A stretch of DNA of 56,322 nucleotides from Bifidobacterium leontopitheci (GTDB lineage: Bacteria; Actinomycetota; Actinomycetes; Actinomycetales; Bifidobacteriaceae), in the NCBI RefSeq assembly GCF_009193355.1, contig NZ_WBVT01000018.1:1-56322 (forward strand). Reading direction: 5' to 3'. This document shows positions 37,714 through 45,908 of the stretch, piece after piece. Under the pieces are notes generated by a model. It did not search any database, was not told the DNA's origin, and saw only the letters and a list, made by a program, of their open reading frames with translations. Numbering within the stretch: position 1 is the stretch's first letter; each line of letters starts with the position of its first letter. A program made the position numbers and the translations under genes.

Positions 37714-39090
37714 TTACAGGCAATGGGCCATATAGAGCGGCACGCGTATGCGTTCGCCGTCGGCTTCCAATTGACGTGGGTGGATCACGTATTCTTTGCC
37801 GAGCCGTTTGCCGCCGTACAGGGCGCGGAACTTGTCAAGGGAGGACGTTCCGTATCGTTTGGTTGATTTGACTTCGATGGGGCTGATGCGCGGTTTCATG
37901 GCGGCGTTGTCGTAGTCGCGCACGATGAGGAAGTCGATCTTCATCGTCCTGGCTGCATCCTCGCGGTTGTTGCGCGAGAAGAAATAGAGCGCGCGACCGT
38001 TCGCGCGGAACTGCTGGGCGACGGCGTTCTCTGAGAACATGCCTTCGTTGATGGCGAGTTTGTCGAACAGGATGTCGCGGTAGACGTCGTCCGGCGTGGT
38101 CTCGCGGTCGGCGAACGTCTGCGATACCAGCAGGCCGGTGTCGGCCATGTAGCATTTGAACGATGCGTTGTCCGCGTACAGGCCGAGCCCGACCGTCGGA
38201 TCGGTGGAGTTGCGGCAGATGTTCACCAGCCGCGCGTCCTCGAGCCAGAAGAACGCGGAATCATACTCGCGCATGCGCGCGTCTGTGCTGACGGACGCGA
38301 GCGTGAAGCGTTTCTCATGCTTGGATAATTGCCCGGGGATCTGCGCGAAGATGCCGCGTACTCGTCCTGCGTCGCCGCCGGCGAACTTGCCGATGTCGTC
38401 GCTGTACAGGCGCAGGATGCCGCGTTTGATGTCGTCGGCCTCCCCGAAGTCGCGGTGATTGACATACGCGGCGACGGCCTGCGGCATGCCGCCGACCAAC
38501 ATGTATTCGCGCCACAGGCGCATCGCGCGTTTGTGCAGTACGTCCGGCAGGGGGATGAACGTGTCGAACGCGCCGCGGATGGCGTCGGCGAGGAGTTCCT
38601 CGCCCATCGCCCAGCAGAACTCTTCGAAGTCGAGCGGTTCCATGCTGAGCCTACGTTCTTCGGAGGGGATGACGATGTTGGTCACGTTCCGCTTGATTGA
38701 GATCAGCGATCCGGTTTCCACGTAGTCGTACCTGCCGTCGGCCACGAGGTATTTGATGAGTTCGCGCGCCGGCGGATACTGCTGCACCTCGTCGAAGATG
38801 ATGAGCGACTCCCGGCGGACCAGCCTGGTGCGGTAATAGGTGGACAGCATGAGGAAGAACGTGTCGAGATCGTCGCGCTGGTTCTCGAACAGCTCGCGCA
38901 CGTCGCGTGGCAGGCGTGCGAAATCGATGAGGATATACGACCGGTACTGCGTGCGTCCGAACTCCTCGACGATGGTGCTCTTGCCTACGCGCCGCGCGCC
39001 TTCGACCAGCAGTGCCTCGCGGCCGTTCGCCTTGCGCTTCCAAGTGATGAGTTTGTCGAGCATCTTGCGTCTGAGCATGGCAGGCATCAT
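37714..39090 (-). CDS. AAA-type ATPase with DUF4143 domain
   Basis: 458 residues. AAAGGA lies two bases before the first ATG (39090) and five before the second (39087); either could be used. Walker A GARRVGKST near residue 31, Walker B LIIFDEVQQYPPARELIKYL near 95, sensor-like ETGSLISIKRN near 125, then the DUF4143 region with a PD-(D/E)xK-like end (DFLIVRDYD...ISPIEVKSTKRY near residue 400). Such proteins are common, often multicopy and mobile in gut anaerobes; their role is unknown, with defence or toxin-antitoxin-like roles proposed. It is flanked by direct repeats 37361-37530 and 39170-39365. Confidence 0.92.
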   Translation of the reverse strand: MMPAMLRRKMLDKLITWKRKANGREALLVEGARRVGKSTIVEEFGRTQYRSYILIDFARLPRDVRELFENQRDDLDTFFLMLSTYYRTRLVRRESLIIFDEVQQYPPARELIKYLVADGRYDYVETGSLISIKRNVTNIVIPSEERRLSMEPLDFEEFCWAMGEELLADAIRGAFDTFIPLPDVLHKRAMRLWREYMLVGGMPQAVAAYVNHRDFGEADDIKRGILRLYSDDIGKFAGGDAGRVRGIFAQIPGQLSKHEKRFTLASVSTDARMREYDSAFFWLEDARLVNICRNSTDPTVGLGLYADNASFKCYMADTGLLVSQTFADRETTPDDVYRDILFDKLAINEGMFSENAVAQQFRANGRALYFFSRNNREDAARTMKIDFLIVRDYDNAAMKPRISPIEVKSTKRYGTSSLDKFRALYGGKRLGKEYVIHPRQLEADGERIRVPLYMAHCL

Positions 39091-39169
39091 CCTTTACACG
39101 AAATCAACGGTATGCATACTGGTGAATATACACGATATCAACGGTGTGCGGATTTGGGGTTACCGTCAC

Positions 39170-39365
39170 CCGTCTGGTTCGGTCTGGTTTGGTCTGGTTT
39201 GGTCTGGTTTGGTCTGGTTCGGTTGCGGCGTCGCCCGAAGATACACATTGTGCAGTTTCGGGCAACACGGGCATGGATTGTGCACCGTAAGGTACACAAT
39301 CCGGCAGGTATGCTCACAGTTGCTTCACAATTGCGCTGCAAGATGCACATTGTGTATCTTGCGGG
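39170..39365 (+). repeat. Long direct repeat, copy 2 with GGTCTGGTTT tandem repeat
   Basis: Second copy of the three-hairpin repeat. At its left end a 10-nt unit GGTCTGGTTT is repeated four to five times (39172-39222), whereas copy 1 has two, so this is a length-variable tract. The segment from the CGAAGATACACATTGTGCAG word onward is about 90% identical to copy 1. Confidence 0.85.
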
Positions 39366-39481
39366 AAGGGCGGGGCGGAGCGGAGGGGCTGCAGGGAGGG
39401 TGGAACGAGGCCTGCGGGGATAGGCGAGAGAAGGAAGGAGGGAGAGAAGGAGAGCGACCGAAACGCCGGAACGGAAGGCCC

Positions 39482-40876
39482 CTACCTGCGCATCCAGACG
39501 TCGCTGCGGGCGCGCAGGCCGTTGGCGAGGCCGCGTCCGCCCATCAGCAGCACGTTGAACGCCGCCCACAACAATATGGTGCGCAGCACGTCGTCGCCGG
39601 CGCTCGCGGCCAGCGGCGCCACCGCGAGCAGCATCACCGCGATATAGCCGACCGCCGTCGCCGTGCAGGTAAACGCAAGATACGTAAAGTCGCGGGCGCC
39701 GATGAGCACGCCGTCCAACGCCATCATCCAGCCCTGCAGCGGCAGGAAGACGCCCATCGTCCCCATGCCGATTGCCACGAGCAGCCGCACATGCGGATTC
39801 GGCGAGAACGCGGCCCCGGCGATCAATCCGACCGCGACGAAGCCGACGCCGACCGCAACGCCGGCCGCAAGCCCCGCTCGTCCGGACGCACGCGTCAGCC
39901 GTCGCGCACGAACCGGATCGCCGGCTCCCAGCGCGGCCCCGACCAGCGTCTGCCCGGCGATGCCCACCGAGTCAAGCACGTTCATCGCGAAGTTCCACGA
40001 CGAATTCACCGCCTGAAACCCCGCCAGTACAAGCGTCCCCGACCGGGCGGCCACGCCGACCGTCACCACCATCGCCGCGCGGATCGCCAGCGTACGTACG
40101 AACAGCGGCAGCCCGTCGCCTCCGGCCGCCGCGATGCCCGCCGCGCGAGGCCGCAGCGACGCTCCGTCCGCGCGTGCCCACAGCACGGCCGGCACCACCA
40201 GGAACACGCCCATGAACCATTGCGCGAGCATCGTCGCCACGCCCGAACCGGCGATCCCCCAGCCGAGCCCGAACACAAACAGCACGTCCAGCACCGTGTT
40301 GAGCACGGCTCCGCCCACGGCCGCGACCAGCGTGATCCGCACCTTCTGCAGGCCGCGGAACACGCCGTTCGCCGCGTACACGAGCAGCATGCCGGGAGCT
40401 CCCAGCACCACCGCGCGCGTGTAGGCCGTGGCCTGCGTGAGCACGTCACCGGTGCCGCCGAGCGCCCGGCACAGCGGCTCGGCGGCGGCGAACAGCACGG
40501 CGGCCAGCGCTACGCCGATGCCGAGCGCGAGCCACAGACCGTCGATGCCGGCCTGCAATCCCTCGCGGCGTCGGCCGGCGCCGAGCAGGTGCGCGACCTG
40601 CGCGGTGGTCGAGTAGGCGAGGAAGATGCACAGGCCGACGGCGGTGAGGATGATGGTCGAGCCGATGGACAGGCCGGCCAGCGCCGCGTCGCCGATGTGG
40701 CCGACGATGGCGGTGTCGATGAGGATGAACGCCGGCTCGGCGATGAGCTGGCCGAACGTGGGTGCGGCGAGCGCGAGGATGCGGCGGCGGTCGGCGCGGG
40801 CGGTGTCGGCTTGGGTGGCGCGGGCGGCGTCAGCTGGGGCGGTGACGGTTTGGGATGCGGGAGCGGAATCGTGCAC
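39482..40876 (-). CDS. MATE-family efflux transporter (DinF-like)
   Basis: 464 residues, 12 predicted helices after a 30-residue polar N-terminus. LALAAPTFGQLIAEPAFILIDTAIVGHIG near residues 35-63 is the MATE TM1/TM2 signature, repeated in the second half (FQAVNSSWNFAMNVLDSVGIAGQTLVGAALG). Na+- or H+-coupled drug/metabolite export is the family role; substrate unknown. It lies downstream of the DnaA-box region, divergent from dnaB, and next to direct-repeat copy 2. Confidence 0.92.
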   Translation of the reverse strand: MHDSAPASQTVTAPADAARATQADTARADRRRILALAAPTFGQLIAEPAFILIDTAIVGHIGDAALAGLSIGSTIILTAVGLCIFLAYSTTAQVAHLLGAGRRREGLQAGIDGLWLALGIGVALAAVLFAAAEPLCRALGGTGDVLTQATAYTRAVVLGAPGMLLVYAANGVFRGLQKVRITLVAAVGGAVLNTVLDVLFVFGLGWGIAGSGVATMLAQWFMGVFLVVPAVLWARADGASLRPRAAGIAAAGGDGLPLFVRTLAIRAAMVVTVGVAARSGTLVLAGFQAVNSSWNFAMNVLDSVGIAGQTLVGAALGAGDPVRARRLTRASGRAGLAAGVAVGVGFVAVGLIAGAAFSPNPHVRLLVAIGMGTMGVFLPLQGWMMALDGVLIGARDFTYLAFTCTATAVGYIAVMLLAVAPLAASAGDDVLRTILLWAAFNVLLMGGRGLANGLRARSDVWMRR

Positions 40877-41111
40877 ACGGCAACTCTAGCGTATGGCGGT
40901 GCGCGGGCAGGGGAGGCGTGCGGGAGTGACGGGCGACAGCCGACGCACGCGAGCGTGGCGTGCGGCGGGTGGCTGCCGGACGTGGCTTGCGGCGTTCGCG
41001 ACGCGGAGTGTACGCGGCGTGAGCGTGGCCAACGATGTGCGGCGCCGCTTATACAGGATGCGGCGACGTTTGGCAAATCGACGTTGTCGCCTGCGGACGG
41101 TGGCGATGGAG

Positions 41112-41282
41112 TTATCCCCAAGTTATGCACAGATTTATCCCCATGATGTGGATAAGTCGGTGGGTTATCCACGGAGTTATCCCCGAAATGTGGATAACCC
41201 GATTTTGTTATCCACATTTGGGTGTGTATGTGTGTCGCGAAGGTAAACGGAACCTGAATGCGGGCGAGGTGGATGTGGATAA
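41112..41282. promoter_or_regulatory. Cluster of DnaA boxes upstream of dnaB
   Basis: Four perfect TTATCCACA boxes: 41147-41155 (minus), 41189-41197 (minus), 41208-41216 (plus) and 41274-41282 (minus). One- or two-mismatch boxes: 41112-41120, 41123-41131 (TTATGCACA), 41135-41143, 41165-41173 and 41177-41185. Nine boxes fall within 171 bp in the 604-bp MATE-dnaB gap, about 200 bp before the dnaB ATG. Few AT-rich bases adjoin (GATTTTG). dnaA, dnaN and rpmH are not in the window, so this need not be oriC. Confidence 0.85.
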
Positions 41283-41480
41283 GTCGGCGGTGCGCCCGCG
41301 TTGTTGCGGCCGGTTGTGGATGGCCTGTGTGGAAAACGGTGGCGGAAAAGTACGTTGTCGGGTGCCGTGGCGATGCCGGAGGGGCATCGTGATGGCAGAC
41401 GGCAGTAGGCGTGTCGCGCAGACCTGCGAAAAAGCGGTAGATATGTTCCCCTTTTTCGGGCCCGATATATACTCAGGGTT

Positions 41481-42920
41481 ATGGCAGAGGAAACGACTTG
41501 GGGATCGCCGCGTCCGCGCGACGTCGGCGCCGGATCAGCATACGTGCAGGGCGACGCGGGGACGCCCGTGCGCGACGCCGTCTTCGACCGCGTCCCGCCG
41601 CATGACGACGAGGCGGAGATGGCCGTGCTCGGCGGCATGCTGCTGAGCAAGGACGCCATCGGCGAGGTCAGCCAGATGATCGACGTGACCGACTTCTACC
41701 AGCCGAAGCACCAGACCATCTACGACGCGATCATCGACCTGTTCTCCAACTCGCAGAACGTGGACGTGGTGATCGTCGCCAACGAGCTGATGAAGAACGG
41801 AGACCTCGACAAGGTGGGCGGCGCGGACTATCTGCACACGCTCGTCGCCTTCGTGCCCACCGCCGCGAACGCCACGTACTACGCGGAGATCGTGCACCAG
41901 CGCGCGATCCTGCGCAACGTGATCGCCGCCGGCACCAAGATCGCTCAGCTCGGCTATTCGGCGGAAGGCTCGCAGGCCGAGGATGTGGTCAACCTCGCGC
42001 AGGCCGAGGTGTACGAGATGAGCACCGGACGCGTCAAGCAGGACTACGAGGCGATCGGCCCGGTCGTGCACGACACGCTCGACCAGCTCGACAAGCTGCA
42101 GACCGGCGCGGTGGAGCGCGGCGTGCCGACCGGCTTCCGCGACATCGACGACGTGACCCAGGGCCTCCAGCCCGGACAGATGGTGGTCGTGGCGGGCCGT
42201 CCGGCCATGGGCAAGTCCACGCTGGGCATCGACTTCGCGCGCGCGGCGGCCCTGCACCACGGCATGACGTCGGTCGTGTTCAGCCTTGAGATGAGCAAGA
42301 TCGAGCTTGCGCAGCGCATCATCTCGGCCGAGACGAACATTCCGCTCGCCGCCATGCGCCGCGCCGACGACATCACGCCGGACCGTTGGAACACGCTCAA
42401 CGATTTCTACGGCAAGCTCAACGACGCACCGCTGTTCATCGACGATTCGCCGAACATGAGCCTTATGGAGATCCGCGCGAAATGCCGCCGGCTCAAACAG
42501 ACCAACGACCTCAAGCTCGTGGTCATCGACTACCTGCAGCTCATGAGCTCCGGCAAGCAGGTGGAGAGCCGCCAGCAGGAGGTCTCCGAGTTCTCGCGCG
42601 CGCTCAAACTGCTCGCCAAGGAGCTCGAGGTGCCGGTCGTCGCGCTCTCGCAGCTCAACCGAGGCCCCGAGATGCGCAACGACAAGAAGCCGCAGCTGTC
42701 GGACCTTCGTGAATCCGGCTCGATCGAGCAGGACGCCGACGTGGTGTTCCTGGTCCACCGGCCTGACTTCTACGACAAGGAGGACCGTCCGGGCGAGGCC
42801 GATATCATCATGGCGAAGCACCGTAACGGTCCGACCGAGACGTTCCATCTGGCGTTCCTCGGCGCGTACTCGAAGTTCAAGGACATGCCGCAGGACTACA
42901 ACGGCAATCAGGGGGTGTGA
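41481..42920 (+). CDS. dnaB: Replicative DNA helicase
   Basis: 479-residue hexameric 5'-3' helicase of the replication fork. The N-terminal primase-binding domain begins with RVPPHDDEAEMAVLGGMLL near residue 36; the RecA-like domain has Walker A GRPAMGKST near 239, then LKLVVIDYLQLMSS near 348 and LRESGSIEQDADVVFLVHRPD near 407. No intein. Start ATG at 41481 with a weak RBS. The gene overlaps murT by one base (TGATG), implying translational coupling. Confidence 0.97.
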   Translation: MAEETTWGSPRPRDVGAGSAYVQGDAGTPVRDAVFDRVPPHDDEAEMAVLGGMLLSKDAIGEVSQMIDVTDFYQPKHQTIYDAIIDLFSNSQNVDVVIVANELMKNGDLDKVGGADYLHTLVAFVPTAANATYYAEIVHQRAILRNVIAAGTKIAQLGYSAEGSQAEDVVNLAQAEVYEMSTGRVKQDYEAIGPVVHDTLDQLDKLQTGAVERGVPTGFRDIDDVTQGLQPGQMVVVAGRPAMGKSTLGIDFARAAALHHGMTSVVFSLEMSKIELAQRIISAETNIPLAAMRRADDITPDRWNTLNDFYGKLNDAPLFIDDSPNMSLMEIRAKCRRLKQTNDLKLVVIDYLQLMSSGKQVESRQQEVSEFSRALKLLAKELEVPVVALSQLNRGPEMRNDKKPQLSDLRESGSIEQDADVVFLVHRPDFYDKEDRPGEADIIMAKHRNGPTETFHLAFLGAYSKFKDMPQDYNGNQGV

Positions 42921-44614
42921 TGATGGTCGAGAAGACGACGGAAAACAAGGATGCCGTCAGTGGTGGCGGTACCGCCGGCAATGGAGGCAACGGCGACGCC
43001 GGCAGGACGGTCGGCGCGCGCAGACCATGGAACGCGGGGCTCACCCCGGCCATCGGCAAGACCGTGCGCTGGGCGTCCCGGCTGCTGCACCACGGCGGTT
43101 CGGCGTTCCCCGGCCGCGTGGTCGAACAGATCGACCCCGGGTTCCTCGCACGCACGCTCGGACGGCTGCCGCTCGGCGTGGTGCTCGTCTCCGGCACGAA
43201 CGGCAAGACGACCACCACCCGCATGGTCGCCTCGATGCTCGCCGACCTGGGACTGAAGGTGTTCACCAACCCGACCGGCTCGAACTTCACGCGCGGCGTG
43301 GTCTCCGCGCTACTGGAACAGGTGACGCTCGGCGGCGGGCTCGACGCCGACATCGCCGTCCTCGAGCTTGACGAGGCGTACGCCGTGCATTTCGTACGGC
43401 AGGTGCGCCCCCGGTACGCGCTGCTGCTCAACGTGATGCGCGACCAGCTCGACCGGTTCGGCGAGATCGACAACACCGCCCGACTGCTCGGCCACGTGGC
43501 CGAAGCCACGACCGGCACCGTCGTGCTCAACCGCGAGGACCCGCGTATCGCACGACTGGCAGGACTTTCGCCGGACGGCACGGACGTGCGGTATTTCGGG
43601 CTTTCCGCCGACCTGCGGCGGTTCTTCCCCTCGGACGACGACATGGCGACCACCGTCGCCGAAGAGGCGGCCAGCGTGGCGAAAGGCGCCGCGCAGTCGC
43701 TGGGCATCGTGGAGGATGACGGGCAGATGGGCGTCGGTCAGTCGGGCGGCGCTGCGCCGGCGCAGTCCGCGAGCGCAAGACACGCCTCCGGGAGCGCGTT
43801 GGGCGACGATTTGTTGGACGACGATCTGCCGGACGACGATCTGCCGGCCGACGTGACGTTGATCGGCGTCGGCGATCATCATGCCTCGTTCGCCATCGAC
43901 GGACGGACCGCGGACACCGCGGTCAAGCTGGAAGGCGTGTACAACCTGTACAACGCAGCGGCCGCGCTCGCCGTCGTCCGCGCGGTGCAGCTCGATGCGC
44001 GGCATTGGGCGGTCCCCATGGTCTGTGGTGGCGATGGTTCGATTTTTGAAGGACGTAACGCGCAGTTCCGCGAGCTGGCGGTCAAGGTGCAGTATGATTC
44101 AGCACTCAGTGATCGCCTGCGCCATTTTGGATATGCTGGTTCCGATGCGTTGTTCACCGCCGTCTCCCACGTCACCCCGGCGTTCGGCCGCGGCGAAACC
44201 ATCACGGTGAACGGCGCCGACGTGCAGCTGCTGCTCGTCAAGAACCCCATGGGATTCCGCCTGTCGCTCGGCTCATTCCCGCCCGACGGCCACGACACGA
44301 TGATCGTCATCAACGACGAATACGCGGACGGCCGCGACATGAGCTGGCTGTGGGACGTCGACTTCACCAGCCTGCGCCCCACCGGCGTCGCCATGGTCTC
44401 CGGCACCCGCGCGTGGGACATGGCGTTGCGCCTCGAATACGACCAGGTGAAGGTCGACCAGACCGGCACCGACCTGGAATCCGCGGTCGCCCGGTTCGTC
44501 AAGGAGCACCCCGGACGGCCGAAGCACATCTACTGCACGTATACGGCGATGCTGCGCGTGCGCGCCGAGCTCGCGAAACTCACCGACGTCGCCGACGCCG
44601 GCGTCGGCAGGTAG
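42920..44614 (+). CDS. murT: Lipid II isoglutaminyl synthase, MurT subunit (Mur ligase-like)
   Basis: Activates the D-Glu carboxyl of lipid II with ATP so that GatD-derived ammonia yields D-isoglutamine. The start is one of GTG 42917, ATG 42920 or ATG 42923; 42920 overlaps the dnaB stop. About 564 residues, roughly 100 more than usual. ATP motif SGTNGKTTT near residue 91; FTNPTGSNFTRGV near 117; DUF1727 C-terminal part. Where MurT of Firmicutes carries a four-Cys zinc ribbon (between fG and the central domain), this protein has an acidic low-complexity segment (about residues 235-315, including DDLLDDDLPDDDLPAD) and no cysteines. Confidence 0.92.
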   Translation: MMVEKTTENKDAVSGGGTAGNGGNGDAGRTVGARRPWNAGLTPAIGKTVRWASRLLHHGGSAFPGRVVEQIDPGFLARTLGRLPLGVVLVSGTNGKTTTTRMVASMLADLGLKVFTNPTGSNFTRGVVSALLEQVTLGGGLDADIAVLELDEAYAVHFVRQVRPRYALLLNVMRDQLDRFGEIDNTARLLGHVAEATTGTVVLNREDPRIARLAGLSPDGTDVRYFGLSADLRRFFPSDDDMATTVAEEAASVAKGAAQSLGIVEDDGQMGVGQSGGAAPAQSASARHASGSALGDDLLDDDLPDDDLPADVTLIGVGDHHASFAIDGRTADTAVKLEGVYNLYNAAAALAVVRAVQLDARHWAVPMVCGGDGSIFEGRNAQFRELAVKVQYDSALSDRLRHFGYAGSDALFTAVSHVTPAFGRGETITVNGADVQLLLVKNPMGFRLSLGSFPPDGHDTMIVINDEYADGRDMSWLWDVDFTSLRPTGVAMVSGTRAWDMALRLEYDQVKVDQTGTDLESAVARFVKEHPGRPKHIYCTYTAMLRVRAELAKLTDVADAGVGR

Positions 44615-44677
44615 GCAGATCGGTCGCGAACGCGGAATGCGGAACGTGAACGTGGAACGTAAGGAACGGAGACTGTA

Positions 44678-45427
44678 ATGGGCAAGGTCATTGACGTGAT
44701 GTCCCTGTACCCGAAGGACATGAACATCTACGGGGATTCCGGCAACGTGCTGGTCGTGCTGCGCAGGCTCGCCCTCTACGGGTTCGAGCCGCGGCTGCAC
44801 GCCTACAACCAGGGCGACGACTGGCCGGAGCAGGTCGATCTGATCCTCGGCGGCGGCGGCCAGGACACCGGTCAGGCGAAGATCACCGACGACCTGTTCC
44901 GCCGCGCCGACCGGTTGCGCGACCTCGCCGCGGGCGGCACGCCCATGCTGATGATCTGCGGCATGTTCCAGCTGTTCGGCGAGTATTTCGAGACCGTCGG
45001 CGGCGAACGGCTCGACGGCATCGGCGTGCTCGGCGCGTATACGGTCGGCCAGGAGCATCGCATGATCGGCAACCTCGTCGAACACAGCGACGACTTCGGC
45101 GACATCATCGGCTACGAGAACCATTCCGGGCAGACGTTCCTGCGCGAGGGGACGCTGCCGCTGGGTCGCGTCGACCATGACGGCACCGGCAACAACGGCG
45201 AGGACCATACCGAAGGCGCGCGCGTCGGCAACGTGATCGGCACCTACATGCACGGGTCGCTGCTGCCGAAGAACCCGAAGATCGCCGACCACCTGATCCG
45301 CACGGCCGTCATCAACCGGTACGGCGAATTCGAGCCGGACCAGACCAGTGAGCAGATGTTCGAGCTCGCCCGGCTGGACGCGCTCGCCGAGGAGGCGCGC
45401 AAGGTCGCCGCGACGCGGCCACGGTAG
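44678..45427 (+). CDS. gatD: Lipid II isoglutaminyl synthase, GatD glutaminase subunit
   Basis: Type I glutamine amidotransferase-like (CobB/CobQ class) that supplies ammonia to MurT. 249 residues. Nucleophile Cys94 in MLMICGMFQLFG, the same position as in S. aureus GatD; catalytic His192 in GTYMHGSLLPKNP. LILGGGGQDTGQ near residue 58 is the oxyanion/GGGQD motif. The start is preceded by AAGGAACGGAGA, 63 bp after murT. Amidation of D-Glu strengthens crosslinking and lysozyme tolerance. Confidence 0.95.
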   Translation: MGKVIDVMSLYPKDMNIYGDSGNVLVVLRRLALYGFEPRLHAYNQGDDWPEQVDLILGGGGQDTGQAKITDDLFRRADRLRDLAAGGTPMLMICGMFQLFGEYFETVGGERLDGIGVLGAYTVGQEHRMIGNLVEHSDDFGDIIGYENHSGQTFLREGTLPLGRVDHDGTGNNGEDHTEGARVGNVIGTYMHGSLLPKNPKIADHLIRTAVINRYGEFEPDQTSEQMFELARLDALAEEARKVAATRPR

Positions 45428-45535
45428 ATTCGACAGGCTTGACTGGTTCGGTAGGTTAGGTCGCCGGGCTGATTGTGCGGCAGGGTGGCTGCCGCGGGTG
45501 CATGTCGCGCATAAGCTGGCATGGCGGGCGTGATC

Positions 45536-45560
45536 GGGCCGGATATGCGGTATCCGGCCC
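45536..45560 (+). terminator. Terminator after gatD
   Basis: GGGCCGGATA-TGCGG-TATCCGGCCC, perfect 10-bp stem, 108 bp past the stop. No T-run follows. Confidence 0.65.
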
Positions 45561-45629
45561 GGCGATGCATGTTGTTCGTTTTACCGTGATGAGGGTAGTC
45601 TGGTAGTACATCCAACCAAAGGAGGCATC

Positions 45630-45908
45630 ATGGCTGATTTCGATTTTGGCGAGGGCCTGCGCAAGGTCTTCCTCGCGGGCATCGGCGCTCTGGCGACCGG
45701 TGTCGAGAAGGGACAGGAAGGTCTGGAGAAGGGACAGCAGATCATCGACGATCTGGTCAAGAAGGGCGAGCTGACCGTCGAGCAGGGCAAGGCGCTCAAC
45801 ACCGAGCTCAAGCATAAGGTGCAGGAGGCCAAGACCGCCGAAGAGGCGAAGCCGGCCGAAGCGGCCGACGGCGACGCGGCGTCCGACACCACCGAGGAAC
45901 ATGCCTGA
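45630..45908 (+). CDS. Small phasin-like coiled protein
   Basis: 92 residues. Residues 1-60 form amphipathic helices with FLAGIGALATGVEKGQEG and a KGELTVEQGKALNTELKHKV heptad-like region; the tail is Ala/Glu/Asp-rich. This resembles short phasin (poly-hydroxyalkanoate granule) proteins and related gut-bacterial small helical proteins. No PHA synthase is visible. AAGGAGGC precedes the ATG. It overlaps the AarF-like gene by 8 bp, so the two are translationally coupled. Confidence 0.8.
   Translation: MADFDFGEGLRKVFLAGIGALATGVEKGQEGLEKGQQIIDDLVKKGELTVEQGKALNTELKHKVQEAKTAEEAKPAEAADGDAASDTTEEHA

Noticed and set aside
41083..41480. Calling the DnaA-box cluster the chromosomal origin
   Set aside because: dnaA, dnaN and rpmH are missing from the window and no clear AT-rich unwinding region is seen; recorded as a DnaA-box cluster only.
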